A DNA stretch of 64,000 nucleotides from Sphingomonas crocodyli. Its GTDB lineage: Bacteria > Pseudomonadota > Alphaproteobacteria > Sphingomonadales > Sphingomonadaceae. This document shows positions 8,825 through 16,839 of this stretch, piece by piece; the first letter of the stretch is position 1, and every line of letters starts with the position of its first letter. A program made the position numbers and the translations under genes. The notes under the pieces are model-generated. The model had not been told where the DNA came from. It saw nothing but the letters and a program-made list of their open reading frames with translations, and did no database searches. The stretch covers positions 167,702-231,701 of the forward strand of contig NZ_SACN01000005.1 in NCBI RefSeq assembly GCF_004005865.1. Direction: 5' to 3'.

Positions 8825-10738
8825 TTATTCGGCGGCTTCGGGCACCTTCAGATCGCCGGTGATCTCCAGCTCGTCCCACACCGGCTTGCTGCACAGCTTG
8901 TGGTAATAGGGGCTGTAGAAGGGCGAGTTCACCTGCAGGCGCATGTGTTCGGTATTGACGTAGTAATTCTTGCCGACGCCGCCGACCTCGTTCATCGAAA
9001 TCAACTTGTGCGCTTCGGCGTCCAGTTCCGCATTGTAGCGATCATAGGCGTCCTGCTTGACGTCGACCTGCGCATGGCCGGTCTCCAACATCTTTATGAT
9101 GCACTGGGTCGCATAACCGCACCAGATCGCGAACCACACCGGCTGGGCGGGGCCGCCCGACACCGGCTGCGAGTTCGGGCCGTAGAGCGTCCACAGGTTC
9201 GGGAAGCCCGGATGCATCATTCCGACATAAGCGCGCGGGCCATCGCCTTCGTCCCACTTCTGATGAAGGTCGACGCCATCCTTGCCGGTATATTGGGCCG
9301 GCCACAGATATTTCACCACGTCGAAGCCGGTGGCCGTCACGAACACGTCGGCTTCATAGACCTTGCCGTCGACGGTCTCGACGCCTTCGGGCACCAGCCG
9401 CTTGATCTGGGTCGTGACCAGTTCGACATTGTCGTTGGTCAGCGCCTTGTACCAGCCATTGTCGACGATCGGACGACGCGAGAACGGCGCGTAATCGGGC
9501 ATCACCTTGTCGATCAGATCCTGCCGACCGCCGAGCTGATAGGTCATATAGGCGGTCAGATCCTTGCGGATCTGGTCGTTCGCCTCGCTGACGATGCCGC
9601 CCTTGGCCTGCCATTCGGGATCGACCTGCATCAGGCCGTGCGTTTCGAACAGGCCCGAGGTCGCGCTGTAGCGCCACCAGTTCCAGTAGCCCGGCAGATT
9701 GTGGACTAGCCACTGCACTTCGGGCTCCATCGCCTCGCCATATTTCTCGCGCGGCATCATCCACTGCGCGGTGCGCTGGAACACCGTCACTTCGCTGCCT
9801 TCGCGCGATAGCGCGCCCAGCATCTGGATGCCGGTCGAACCCTGGCCGATCGTCGCGATCTTCTTGCCCTTCAGATCGATATCGTCGTTCCACAGCGCGG
9901 TGTGGACGATCTCGCCCTTGAAGTTCTCCTGCCCTTCCCATTCGACGACCTTGGGGGTCGCGAACAGGCCAGCGCACGAGATGATCGCGTTGGCCTCTTC
10001 CTTCAGGATGCCGTTGGGCGTCTCAAACTCCAGCTTCCAGACGTTGCGCGCCTCGTCCCACGTCGCCTGCTTCAGGTCATGTTCGAAGCGGGTCTTGTCG
10101 AAGACGCCGCGCTTCTTCGAAACCTTGCGCAGATATTCGCGCACCTCGGCGCCGCGGCCGAAATATTCGGACCATTCGTGGTCGCGCTCGAACAGGAATT
10201 CGTAGGTGATCGAGATCGTGTCGACGCGGACGTCGGGATAGCGATTGATGTTCCACACCCCGCCCGGATCGGCGCGCCGCTCATAGACGGTGTAGGGGAT
10301 GCCGAGATTGTCGAGCTGCACGCCGGTGCCGATGCCCGCGAAACCGCTGCCGATCACCGCGACCTTGAAGCCTTCGGGGATCTCCGGCTTCCCGTTGGTC
10401 CAATCGACCATGTACGGGAATTCCTTGAACCCGGTCAGGTCGCGGCGGAGGTTGAACTCCATCTCGCCGTTCGGGATGCCGGTGACCATATCCATCATGC
10501 GGCGCAGATCGGCCTCTTCGGGCTCGGCCAGATCGGCGGGGCCGGCATTCTGCTCCAGCCAGGCGGCCGTCTTGTCGATCAGCCACGCCTTCTGATCGGC
10601 GTCCATCTTCGGGCCGACGGGGAGAGCCGCGAACGCTTCGTCGCGGGTGATGTGGAACATCGCCAGCTTGACCGCATTCAGATCCGCCAGCTCCACGGCG
10701 CGCCGAATATAGGCGGCGTCCTTCTTCGCTTCACTCAC
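8825..10738 (-). CDS. Flavin-dependent Baeyer-Villiger-type monooxygenase
   Basis: A 637-residue FAD/NADPH enzyme. The first nucleotide-binding motif GSGFAGIG is at about 130-137, after an N-terminal extension of about 120 residues of the kind seen in the larger cyclohexanone/acetone monooxygenase subgroup. The Baeyer-Villiger fingerprint FxGxxxHxxxW occurs at 273-283, followed by Asn where family members normally have Pro or Asp. The second Rossmann motif is GQGSTGIQ at 298-305. The enzyme would insert oxygen beside a carbonyl or oxidise a heteroatom using NADPH and O2. No catabolic operon surrounds it, so the substrate is unknown. Confidence 0.88.
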   Translation of the reverse strand: MSEAKKDAAYIRRAVELADLNAVKLAMFHITRDEAFAALPVGPKMDADQKAWLIDKTAAWLEQNAGPADLAEPEEADLRRMMDMVTGIPNGEMEFNLRRDLTGFKEFPYMVDWTNGKPEIPEGFKVAVIGSGFAGIGTGVQLDNLGIPYTVYERRADPGGVWNINRYPDVRVDTISITYEFLFERDHEWSEYFGRGAEVREYLRKVSKKRGVFDKTRFEHDLKQATWDEARNVWKLEFETPNGILKEEANAIISCAGLFATPKVVEWEGQENFKGEIVHTALWNDDIDLKGKKIATIGQGSTGIQMLGALSREGSEVTVFQRTAQWMMPREKYGEAMEPEVQWLVHNLPGYWNWWRYSATSGLFETHGLMQVDPEWQAKGGIVSEANDQIRKDLTAYMTYQLGGRQDLIDKVMPDYAPFSRRPIVDNGWYKALTNDNVELVTTQIKRLVPEGVETVDGKVYEADVFVTATGFDVVKYLWPAQYTGKDGVDLHQKWDEGDGPRAYVGMMHPGFPNLWTLYGPNSQPVSGGPAQPVWFAIWCGYATQCIIKMLETGHAQVDVKQDAYDRYNAELDAEAHKLISMNEVGGVGKNYYVNTEHMRLQVNSPFYSPYYHKLCSKPVWDELEITGDLKVPEAAE

Positions 10739-10792
10739 AACCCACTCTCCCGCTCCGTCGTCCCTCTCACCGGGTCCGACTCCGTGATCGCA

Positions 10793-10821
10793 TGGCTATG
10801 CCAGCGCCGAACCACAGTCAA
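10793..10821 (-). promoter_or_regulatory. Candidate promoter of the monooxygenase gene
   Basis: On the minus strand a TTGACT box (10821-10816) is followed by 17 bases and TAGCCA (10798-10793), which would start transcription about 48 bases upstream of the ATG. The -10 box is weak, so this is tentative. Confidence 0.3.
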
Positions 10822-10931
10822 GTTATCGCAAAATCAATATTGCAATGTCGAAAACATAGCGGGCAGGCACACGAAAAGGCCCGCATGGGCGATGCAGGCC
10901 GCAAAAAGAGATCGCGATGTCAGGAAACGGC

Positions 10932-11005
10932 TGGATGCCCCGTGAGGATTCGAACCTCAATTGACGGAGTCAGAGTCCGTAGTCTTACCTTTAGACGACG
11001 GGGCA
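10932..11005 (-). tRNA. tRNA-Gln (anticodon CTG)
   Basis: Read on the minus strand the 74 bases fold as a tRNA: acceptor TGCCCCG pairing with CGGGGCA, anticodon stem ACGGA/TCCGT with loop CTCTGAC (anticodon CTG), and a T arm with GGTTCGAATCC. The genome encodes the 3' CCA after discriminator T. Confidence 0.95.
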
Positions 11006-11151
11006 TCACGCCGGAGCGCGCGCACTAAGCGGGGAGGACGATCAGGTCAAGGGGGTTTGGCCCCTGCCCTTGCCGGAACGCGCTTTCGCGACTAGGCTCG
11101 TCTCCAAGTTCCGCCGGGAAATGTCCCGCGGCGATAGAGCAGAGAATTGAT

Positions 11152-12201
11152 ATGGCGCACGGCCCCCGACCGGCCGCGCCGCGCCCCGACGGTGCCAGAC
11201 GGGGCAGAGCGCAATCCGCGCCGCATCCCCGCGGCGGACCAAGGCACAGCTATGCCGCGCTGGACCTCGGCACCAACAATTGCCGCCTGCTGATCGCACG
11301 GCCGAGCGAGGACGGCTTCGTCGTCGTGGACGCCTTTTCGCGCATCGTGCGGCTGGGTGAAGGGCTGGCGGCGACAGGCATGCTGTCCGAAGCCGCGATG
11401 GACCGCGCCGTCAGCGCGCTTTCGGTCTGCGCCGACAAATTGCGCCGCCGCCACGTCGCGCTGGTCCGTTCGGTCGCGACCGAGGCATGCCGCCGCGCCA
11501 GCAACGGGCGCGAGTTCATCCAGCGCGTCTATCGCGAAACCGGTATCCTGCTGGAGATCATCAGCGCGGAGACCGAGGCGAAGCTGGCGGTGCTGGGCTG
11601 CCACACGTTGCTGGAGCCCGGCGAAGGCAAGGCGCTGATCTTCGACATTGGCGGCGGATCGACCGAGCTGGTGCTGGTCGACACCGAAACCCCGCAGCCG
11701 CGCATCATCGACTGGTATTCGGCGCCGTGGGGCGTCGTATCGCTGACCGAGAGCGAACCGCATGTCGGCGACACGGCCGACGAACTCGTCACCAGCTATG
11801 CGCGGATGCGCGCGCGGGTGGCGGAGAGCTTTGCGGGCTTCGCGGCCAAGCTGAACGGCAATGGCGCGGTCGGCGGGCGGCTGCTGGGCACCAGCGGCAC
11901 GGTAACGACGCTGGCGAGCGTGCATCTGGATCTGCCGAGCTATGATCGCCGCGCGATCGACGGGCTGATCGTGCCCGCCGAAGCGATGCGCCGGATCAGC
12001 GCCGATCTGTCCGCTATGAGCGTGCCCGAACGCGCCAAGCTGCCCTGCATCGGGCCGGAGCGCGCCGATCTGGTGGTCGCGGGCTGCGCGATCCTCGACG
12101 CCATTCTCGATATCTGGCCGGCCGAACGGCTCGGCATCGCCGATCGCGGTATCCGCGAGGGCATATTGCGCTCCTTGATGGCGCGGGAGCATTCACGATG
12201 A
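11152..12201 (+). CDS. Exopolyphosphatase / guanosine pentaphosphatase (Ppx/GppA family)
   Basis: A 349-residue member of the ASKHA ATPase superfamily. The phosphate-1 motif ALDLGTNNCRLLIA is at about residues 34-47, and FDIGGGSTELVLV is the phosphate-2 motif at about 163-175. The protein ends after about 350 residues, so it is the short form without the C-terminal HD domain of E. coli Ppx. The first about 30 residues are basic and low-complexity, so translation could start later. It would hydrolyse polyphosphate or pppGpp. The stop overlaps the start of rlmE (ATGA), making it the first gene of a four-gene operon. Confidence 0.9.
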   Translation: MAHGPRPAAPRPDGARRGRAQSAPHPRGGPRHSYAALDLGTNNCRLLIARPSEDGFVVVDAFSRIVRLGEGLAATGMLSEAAMDRAVSALSVCADKLRRRHVALVRSVATEACRRASNGREFIQRVYRETGILLEIISAETEAKLAVLGCHTLLEPGEGKALIFDIGGGSTELVLVDTETPQPRIIDWYSAPWGVVSLTESEPHVGDTADELVTSYARMRARVAESFAGFAAKLNGNGAVGGRLLGTSGTVTTLASVHLDLPSYDRRAIDGLIVPAEAMRRISADLSAMSVPERAKLPCIGPERADLVVAGCAILDAILDIWPAERLGIADRGIREGILRSLMAREHSR

Positions 12202-12884
12202 GGGGTGAGGGTACTCGCCAGCGGATCAAGACCGCGAAGGGCCGCAGCAACAGTTCGATCAAGTGGATCCAGCGCCAGTTGAACGATCCCTATGTCCGCA
12301 AGGCCAAGGCCGAGGGATACCGGTCGCGCGCGGCATATAAGCTGATCGAGCTGGACGAGCGGTTCAAGTTCCTGCGCGGGGCCAAGCGCGTGATCGATCT
12401 GGGCATCGCGCCGGGCGGCTGGACCCAGGTGGTGCGCCGCGTCTGCCCGCATGCGCAGGTGGTGGGGATCGATCTGCTGCCGACCGACCCGATCGACGGC
12501 GCGATCATCCTGCAGATGGACTTCATGGACGATGCGGCCCCTGCCCTGCTAACCGAGGCGCTGGGCGGGCCGGCGGATATCGTCCTGTCCGACATGGCCG
12601 CCAACACCGTCGGCCACCCGCAGACCGACCATCTGCGCACGATGGCGCTGGTCGAGGCGGGCGGGCTGTTCGCCAGCGAGATCCTGCGCCCCGGCGGCAC
12701 CTATGTCGCCAAGGTGCTGGCGGGCGGCGCGGACAATGATCTGGTCGCCGAACTCAAGCGCCAGTTCACCACCGTCAAGCACGCCAAGCCGCCGGCAAGC
12801 CGCAAGGATTCGTCCGAATGGTATGTCATCGCCCAAGGCTTTAAGGGCCGCCCCGAACCTGCAGTGGAGGACGGCGATGAGTGA
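12198..12884 (+). CDS. rlmE: 23S rRNA 2'-O-methyltransferase RlmE (FtsJ/RrmJ)
   Basis: A 228-residue SAM-dependent methyltransferase that modifies U2552 of the 23S rRNA A loop late in 50S assembly. Visible features are YRSRAAYKLIELDERF with the first catalytic Lys, the SAM motif VIDLGIAPGGWTQVV, the acidic VLSDMAANTVGH strand with the catalytic Asp, and YVAKVLAGG with the second catalytic Lys. Length and order match the family. It overlaps the genes on both sides by 4 bp (12198-12201) and 8 bp (12877-12884), so the operon is tightly coupled. Confidence 0.96.
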   Translation: MRGEGTRQRIKTAKGRSNSSIKWIQRQLNDPYVRKAKAEGYRSRAAYKLIELDERFKFLRGAKRVIDLGIAPGGWTQVVRRVCPHAQVVGIDLLPTDPIDGAIILQMDFMDDAAPALLTEALGGPADIVLSDMAANTVGHPQTDHLRTMALVEAGGLFASEILRPGGTYVAKVLAGGADNDLVAELKRQFTTVKHAKPPASRKDSSEWYVIAQGFKGRPEPAVEDGDE

Positions 12885-13173
12885 CGAGGATTTCGTCTAT
12901 GACGAAGCGACCGGCGAATGGGTCCCGGGCGGATCGGCCGCGCCCGTCGCGTCGAGCGATGTCGAGGTGCGCGACGCGGTCGGCAACCTGCTGGCCGACG
13001 GCGATCAGGTGACGTTGATCAAGGATCTGAAGGTCAAGGGCGCGGGGCAGACGCTGAAGCGCGGCACTTTGATCAAATCGATCCGGCTGACCGGCGACGA
13101 GCAGGAGATCGATTGCCGCTATGACGGCATCAAGGGCCTGGTCCTGCGCGCCGAATTCGTGCGGAAGCGCTAA
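12877..13173 (+). CDS. PhnA/YjdM C-terminal domain protein
   Basis: A 98-residue protein starting inside the last codons of rlmE. The C-terminal about 70 residues (VEVRDAVGNLLADGDQVTLIKDLKVKG, then IKSIRLTGDEQEIDCRYDG) match the SH3-like domain named alkylphosphonate utilisation protein PhnA/YjdM. Full-length PhnA has an N-terminal zinc ribbon; here that part is replaced by a short acidic stretch with no cysteine pairs, so this is a domain-only version. No role in phosphonate use should be assumed. It is followed with no gap by the next ATG (TAAATG). Confidence 0.85.
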   Translation: MSDEDFVYDEATGEWVPGGSAAPVASSDVEVRDAVGNLLADGDQVTLIKDLKVKGAGQTLKRGTLIKSIRLTGDEQEIDCRYDGIKGLVLRAEFVRKR

Positions 13174-13848
13174 ATGGTCCCCCGCGTCCTGATCGACACC
13201 GCGAAGGTGCCCGGCGGCGAAGGCGAGCTGCGGCTGATGAAGCGCGGCGCCGACTTCCTGATCTCGCTGTGGGGCAATGAGCTGATGAACAGCCGGCTCA
13301 GCGGCTCCGAAAAGGCGCTGGCGACGCTCGCCTGCGAACGGCTGCGCGGGCGGCACAATATCCGCATGCTGATCGGTGGCCTGGGCATGGGCTTCACCCT
13401 GCGCGCGGCGCTGGCCGAACTGCCGAAGGATGCGCGCATCACCGTGGTCGAACTGGTGCCCGAAGTCGTCCAGTGGGCGCGCGGGCCGATGGCCGAACTG
13501 TTCGGCGACTGCCTGGACGATCCGCGCGTCACCATCGTCGAACGCGATGTCGGCGAGGTGATCGACGAGACGCCGGGCCAGTGGGACGCGATCCTGATGG
13601 ACGTCGACAACGGCCCCGACGGCGTCGTCCGCAAATCGAACGACCGGCTCTACGCGCGCTCCGGCCTCGACATGGCGCGCCGCGCGGTGGCGCCGGGCGG
13701 GGTGCTCGCCTACTGGTCCGCCGCGTCCGACCCCGCCTTCGCGCGGCGATTGGCAGGCAACAAGGGCTGGCATACCGACGAGATCGTCAGCCGCGCGAAC
13801 GGCGCCAAGGGCGCACGCCACGTCATCTGGGTGACGACGAAACTCTGA
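13174..13848 (+). CDS. Spermidine-synthase-like SAM-binding protein
   Basis: A 224-residue protein with the class I methyltransferase/aminopropyltransferase core: MLIGGLGMGFTLRAAL is the nucleotide-binding loop, TVVELVPEVVQWAR holds the acidic residue for the ribose, and DAILMDVDNGPDG is the region after strand 4. This arrangement is typical of the SpeE-like family found in many Proteobacteria. It lacks the N-terminal beta domain of true spermidine synthases, so the donor and acceptor are uncertain. It is the last gene of the operon, starting directly after the PhnA-domain stop. Confidence 0.75.
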   Translation: MVPRVLIDTAKVPGGEGELRLMKRGADFLISLWGNELMNSRLSGSEKALATLACERLRGRHNIRMLIGGLGMGFTLRAALAELPKDARITVVELVPEVVQWARGPMAELFGDCLDDPRVTIVERDVGEVIDETPGQWDAILMDVDNGPDGVVRKSNDRLYARSGLDMARRAVAPGGVLAYWSAASDPAFARRLAGNKGWHTDEIVSRANGAKGARHVIWVTTKL

Positions 13849-14036
13849 GCGGGCGGCCGATCGATTCGGTGCGTGGGCCGAATTCGAAATACGAAACTTG
13901 TCAAAGTTGTCACTACGTCTGCTTCGGAATCGCTTCCCCGAACGCTTTTGCGAGCAAAGCGAACGACGAGGTGAGAGAGTAGGCATGCAGGCAGCGTAAT
14001 GGGGCGGCGCTGTGTAGGACAGCGCGGGCGGCAAAA

Positions 14037-14840
14037 TCAGGCGTCAGCGCTCGCGTTTGTGGCGCACGCCAAACCATCCACGATCGATAAAAACAGCTGA
14101 TCGCTTACTTTGCGATAATCCTCTTGGTCATCACCGTCGAACCACACATCGTTCCAAGAACCCATACCGCCAAAAACCCAAGCTTTCGCAGCAGCGGAGA
14201 ATAGCTGAAGGTCGCTCAGTGACAGTAGTCCCTCAGGAACGATATCGGCGTGATAAAAGCCGCTCAAAGGAGATTCATCGTTCAGTGCTCGCCGTGCTGC
14301 TTCGAAAGTGTAACCGAAGCCCATGCCGTGCGATTCACTAAAGCTTATTGCATCTTGCAGTGCACTAGCGAGAGCCTCGCGCGCCGCCGAAGGCGACCGC
14401 TGCTCAACCAAACCAACCGCATTCGGCAAATTACGATAGGTGACCGACCATATGCGCCGATCGGGCGCTCCTTGGTTCGTCACTTGCCATTCGCTATACC
14501 ATGCCTCTGGGGTTGAACCGACGATCTGCACAAGAAACATGGGACCGCCGTTGGCAAAGCCGACGCTTTCTCGATCAGAAATGCTCGCGTCACTCCTCGA
14601 CAAGACCGATAACCGCGCACATGTCATGTCACTCGGCAATGTGTCGAGCCAAGCGTTGGGATCGGCTATTTCAAGCTTCGTCGAAAGGCCGAAAAGCCTG
14701 GATCGTTTTCGACCAACGAAACGAACCTCTTTGCAGAATTGATAAATCGACGAGCCTGGCCATTCCGGACAGTTGATCTTGCGACGGCGTGCGTTGGCCG
14801 CAAAGACGAGCCCGATAGTCTGCGCAATCCCGCCCTGCAC
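14037..14840 (-). CDS. Unrecognised protein in an AT-richer patch
   Basis: An open frame of 267 codons with clearly lower GC and less biased third positions than its neighbours. The C-terminal half is the most protein-like: a long helix region (SAAREALASALQDAISFSE), then VFGGMGSWNDVWFDG and YRKVSDQLFLSIVDGL. The N-terminal about 70 residues look less like conserved protein, and translation may begin later, for instance at the Met near residue 73. There is no signal peptide or membrane segment. I do not recognise the family. The context of a single AT-richer gene between core genes suggests horizontal transfer. Confidence 0.55.
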   Translation of the reverse strand: MQGGIAQTIGLVFAANARRRKINCPEWPGSSIYQFCKEVRFVGRKRSRLFGLSTKLEIADPNAWLDTLPSDMTCARLSVLSRSDASISDRESVGFANGGPMFLVQIVGSTPEAWYSEWQVTNQGAPDRRIWSVTYRNLPNAVGLVEQRSPSAAREALASALQDAISFSESHGMGFGYTFEAARRALNDESPLSGFYHADIVPEGLLSLSDLQLFSAAAKAWVFGGMGSWNDVWFDGDDQEDYRKVSDQLFLSIVDGLACATNASADA

Positions 14841-15158
14841 TTAACCCTCCTAGAGCTATGTGCTGCTTTTGGCGCTCTCTCCACCTGTCATCAAGGGCAG
14901 GCGACAGGGTACTGTTTGAACTAACCCTTCTCGTTCCGCCGATCTCGTGCGGTGCCTCACCTTTGACAAAAGAAGCGCCCCCCCCGGATCAAGTCCGGGG
15001 TGACGGGTGGGGATCGAGCGTCAGACGACGGTGCAAGGCGGCCGCCCGGTGTGTCGCCGGGGCGAGTTGTGGGGCGGCGGGTTCTCGTGGCGCCGTCCAT
15101 CGCACATTCAGGCGGATGCTGGGATGGCAGTGTGCCTTCCCACCGTCTGGAGTGATGC
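14841..15158. other. Gap between the AT-richer gene and the DUF481 gene
   Basis: These 318 bases contain no credible gene. Around 14985-15006 lies a C-rich run followed by GGATCAAGTCCGGGGTGACG, a CCGGA...TCCGG palindrome ending in the GGGGTGACG tail, resembling one arm of the repeat at 42912-43003. No terminator with a T tract is evident. Confidence 0.45.
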
Positions 15159-16079
15159 GTGAAACGAACGATCGGCCTATTCGTGCTTGCCGGATCCGCC
15201 AGCCCGCTGGCCGCCGCCCCCCTGCCCGATGCGGTGCGTGCGATGATCGAGGATGCGATCCAGTCGGGCGATCCGCAGACGACATCCGCCGTGATCGGCG
15301 TCGCCAAGCGGACCAATCCCGAGAGCATCGCCGAGATCGATGCGATGACGAACAGCTATAATCGCGAGGTGGCGGCGCAGGCCAAGGCGAAGGCCGATGC
15401 CGAGCGCGAACGGCTGGCGTCGGCGGGCATATTGTCGCTTTGGAAGGGGCAGGTCGAGCTGGGCGGAAGCTGGTCCACCGGCAACACCCGCACGCTGGGC
15501 CTCTATGGTGCGACCAATCTGAAGCGCAGCGGGCTGAACTGGGAGCATCTGTTCACCGCGCGGATCGATTATCAGGAGACCGACAAGGTTCCGACGACCG
15601 AGCGCGCCGTCGCCGCGTGGCAGCCGCGCTACAAGATCAGCCCGAGCTATTACGCCTTCGGGCTATCGCAATATGAGCATGACCGTTTCCTGGGCTATGA
15701 TCACCGTTTCACCGGGGGTGCCGGTCTGGGTGTGGTCGCGGTCAATAGCCCCAAGCTGCGCATCGAAGTCGATGCCGGTCCGGTGGTGCGATATACGCGC
15801 TTCCGCGATCCGGCCGAACCCGACGAAACCCGCATTGCGGGCCGCGGCAGCATCGATGCGAAGTGGACGCCGTGGTCGCAAGTCACGCTGGCGCAGCAGC
15901 TCGCCATCTATGGGCCGGGCGCGCATACGACGGTGACGTCGACATCGTCGCTGGAAACGATCCTGTTCGGGCCGGTGAAGGGGCGGCTTTCGTACAATAT
16001 CCAGTATGAACGCGATGCACCGATCGACCAGAAAAGCACCGACACGGTTTCGCGCGCGTCGCTGGTCTATAATTTCTGA
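15159..16079 (+). CDS. DUF481 family outer-membrane beta-barrel protein
   Basis: A 306-residue protein with a signal peptide (MKRTIGLFVLAGSASPLAAA). After a helical stretch of about 75 residues comes the DUF481 (YdiY-like) barrel starting WKGQVELGGSWSTGNTRTLGL, with alternating beta strands and a final aromatic residue (SLVYNF), as expected for an outer-membrane barrel assembled by BamA. Function of the family is unknown; many are induced by stress or salts. Translation probably starts at the GTG at 15159, because the nearby ATG at 15155 is in another frame. Confidence 0.88.
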   Translation: MKRTIGLFVLAGSASPLAAAPLPDAVRAMIEDAIQSGDPQTTSAVIGVAKRTNPESIAEIDAMTNSYNREVAAQAKAKADAERERLASAGILSLWKGQVELGGSWSTGNTRTLGLYGATNLKRSGLNWEHLFTARIDYQETDKVPTTERAVAAWQPRYKISPSYYAFGLSQYEHDRFLGYDHRFTGGAGLGVVAVNSPKLRIEVDAGPVVRYTRFRDPAEPDETRIAGRGSIDAKWTPWSQVTLAQQLAIYGPGAHTTVTSTSSLETILFGPVKGRLSYNIQYERDAPIDQKSTDTVSRASLVYNF

Positions 16080-16085
16080 GGTCGC

Positions 16086-16634
16086 CTAGCTGGCCGGCGC
16101 GGCCGTGTTGCCGTCGCCGATCAGGCCGCCGGCGGCGCGGCGCTTGCCGACCCAGTCGACGATCGCGCGGCCGGTGGCGTTGAGCAGCGGATGGGTGCGA
16201 CTGTCGCGCATCCATTGCGGCCGTTCGGAGCGCACGCCGTAGATCGTGTCATAACCGAGATTGAACAGCAGATAGGCGAGCGTCACGATCAGCAGCCCCT
16301 TGATCGCGCCGAAGCCGAAGCCGAGCGCGCGATCGAGCGGGCCGAGGACCGAGGATCGCGTGCGGCTGCCCAATGCGCCCGCGATCATCTTCCCGCCCGC
16401 AAAGACGATGATGAAGATGAGCGCGAAGGCGAGGACGCTCGCGCCGCTGCGGGTGCCGACAATGCCGCTCAGCACGCCCGTCGCCGGGCCATGCAGCAGC
16501 TTGAGCGCAAAGATGCCCGCAACCCAGGCAAACAGCGACAGAAGCTCGGTCACGAACCCACGCAGCAACCCCATCGCCGCGCCCCCGAAGATCGCGATCA
16601 GAACGACGATGTCGAGGGCGGTCAGGCTGTGCAT
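16086..16634 (-). CDS. cvpA: CvpA family membrane protein
   Basis: A 182-residue protein with four hydrophobic segments in the first about 130 residues and the CvpA pattern: TALDIVVLIAIFGGAAMGLLRG at the start and LDRALGFGFGAIKGLLIV in the middle. CvpA proteins are needed for colicin V production and for envelope stress and bile tolerance in enterobacteria; the mechanism is unknown. The gene is downstream of radA in the same direction, separated by a composite repeat. The stop is 6 bp from the stop of the convergent DUF481 gene. Confidence 0.92.
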   Translation of the reverse strand: MHSLTALDIVVLIAIFGGAAMGLLRGFVTELLSLFAWVAGIFALKLLHGPATGVLSGIVGTRSGASVLAFALIFIIVFAGGKMIAGALGSRTRSSVLGPLDRALGFGFGAIKGLLIVTLAYLLFNLGYDTIYGVRSERPQWMRDSRTHPLLNATGRAIVDWVGKRRAAGGLIGDGNTAAPAS

Positions 16635-16713
16635 GCGGGAGGGCTACTCGGGATGAAGCGGCAGGGGAAGATGCGGGCGTGCGGATGAATGGGGTGTGAA
16701 GTGCGGTGCTCAA

Positions 16714-16834
16714 TCCTCCCCCGCCAGGGGGAGGTGTCAGCGCAGCTGACGGAGGGGAGGACACGGAACGCCAACTGATCGCCGCCCTCCCCCTCCGTCG
16801 CCTTCGGCGCCACCTCCCCCCTGGCGGGGGAGGA
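16714..16834. repeat. Composite inverted repeat, type A, copy 1
   Basis: Left module 16714-16761 begins TCCTCCCCCGCCAGGGGGAG and carries the inner stem TCAGCGCAGCTGA. The right module 16785-16834 is its reverse orientation with inner stem CGCCTTCGGCG and ends CTGGCGGGGGAGGA. It lies 5 bp after the radA stop and 80 bp before cvpA. Confidence 0.9.
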
Positions 16835-16839
16835 TTGGA

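Noticed and set aside
10932..11005. tRNA-Gln as an integration site
   Set aside because: No repeat of the tRNA 3' end and no integrase nearby.
13849..15158. A prophage or genomic island around the AT-richer gene
   Set aside because: Only one ORF is affected; no integrase, tRNA end duplication or phage genes were found on either side.
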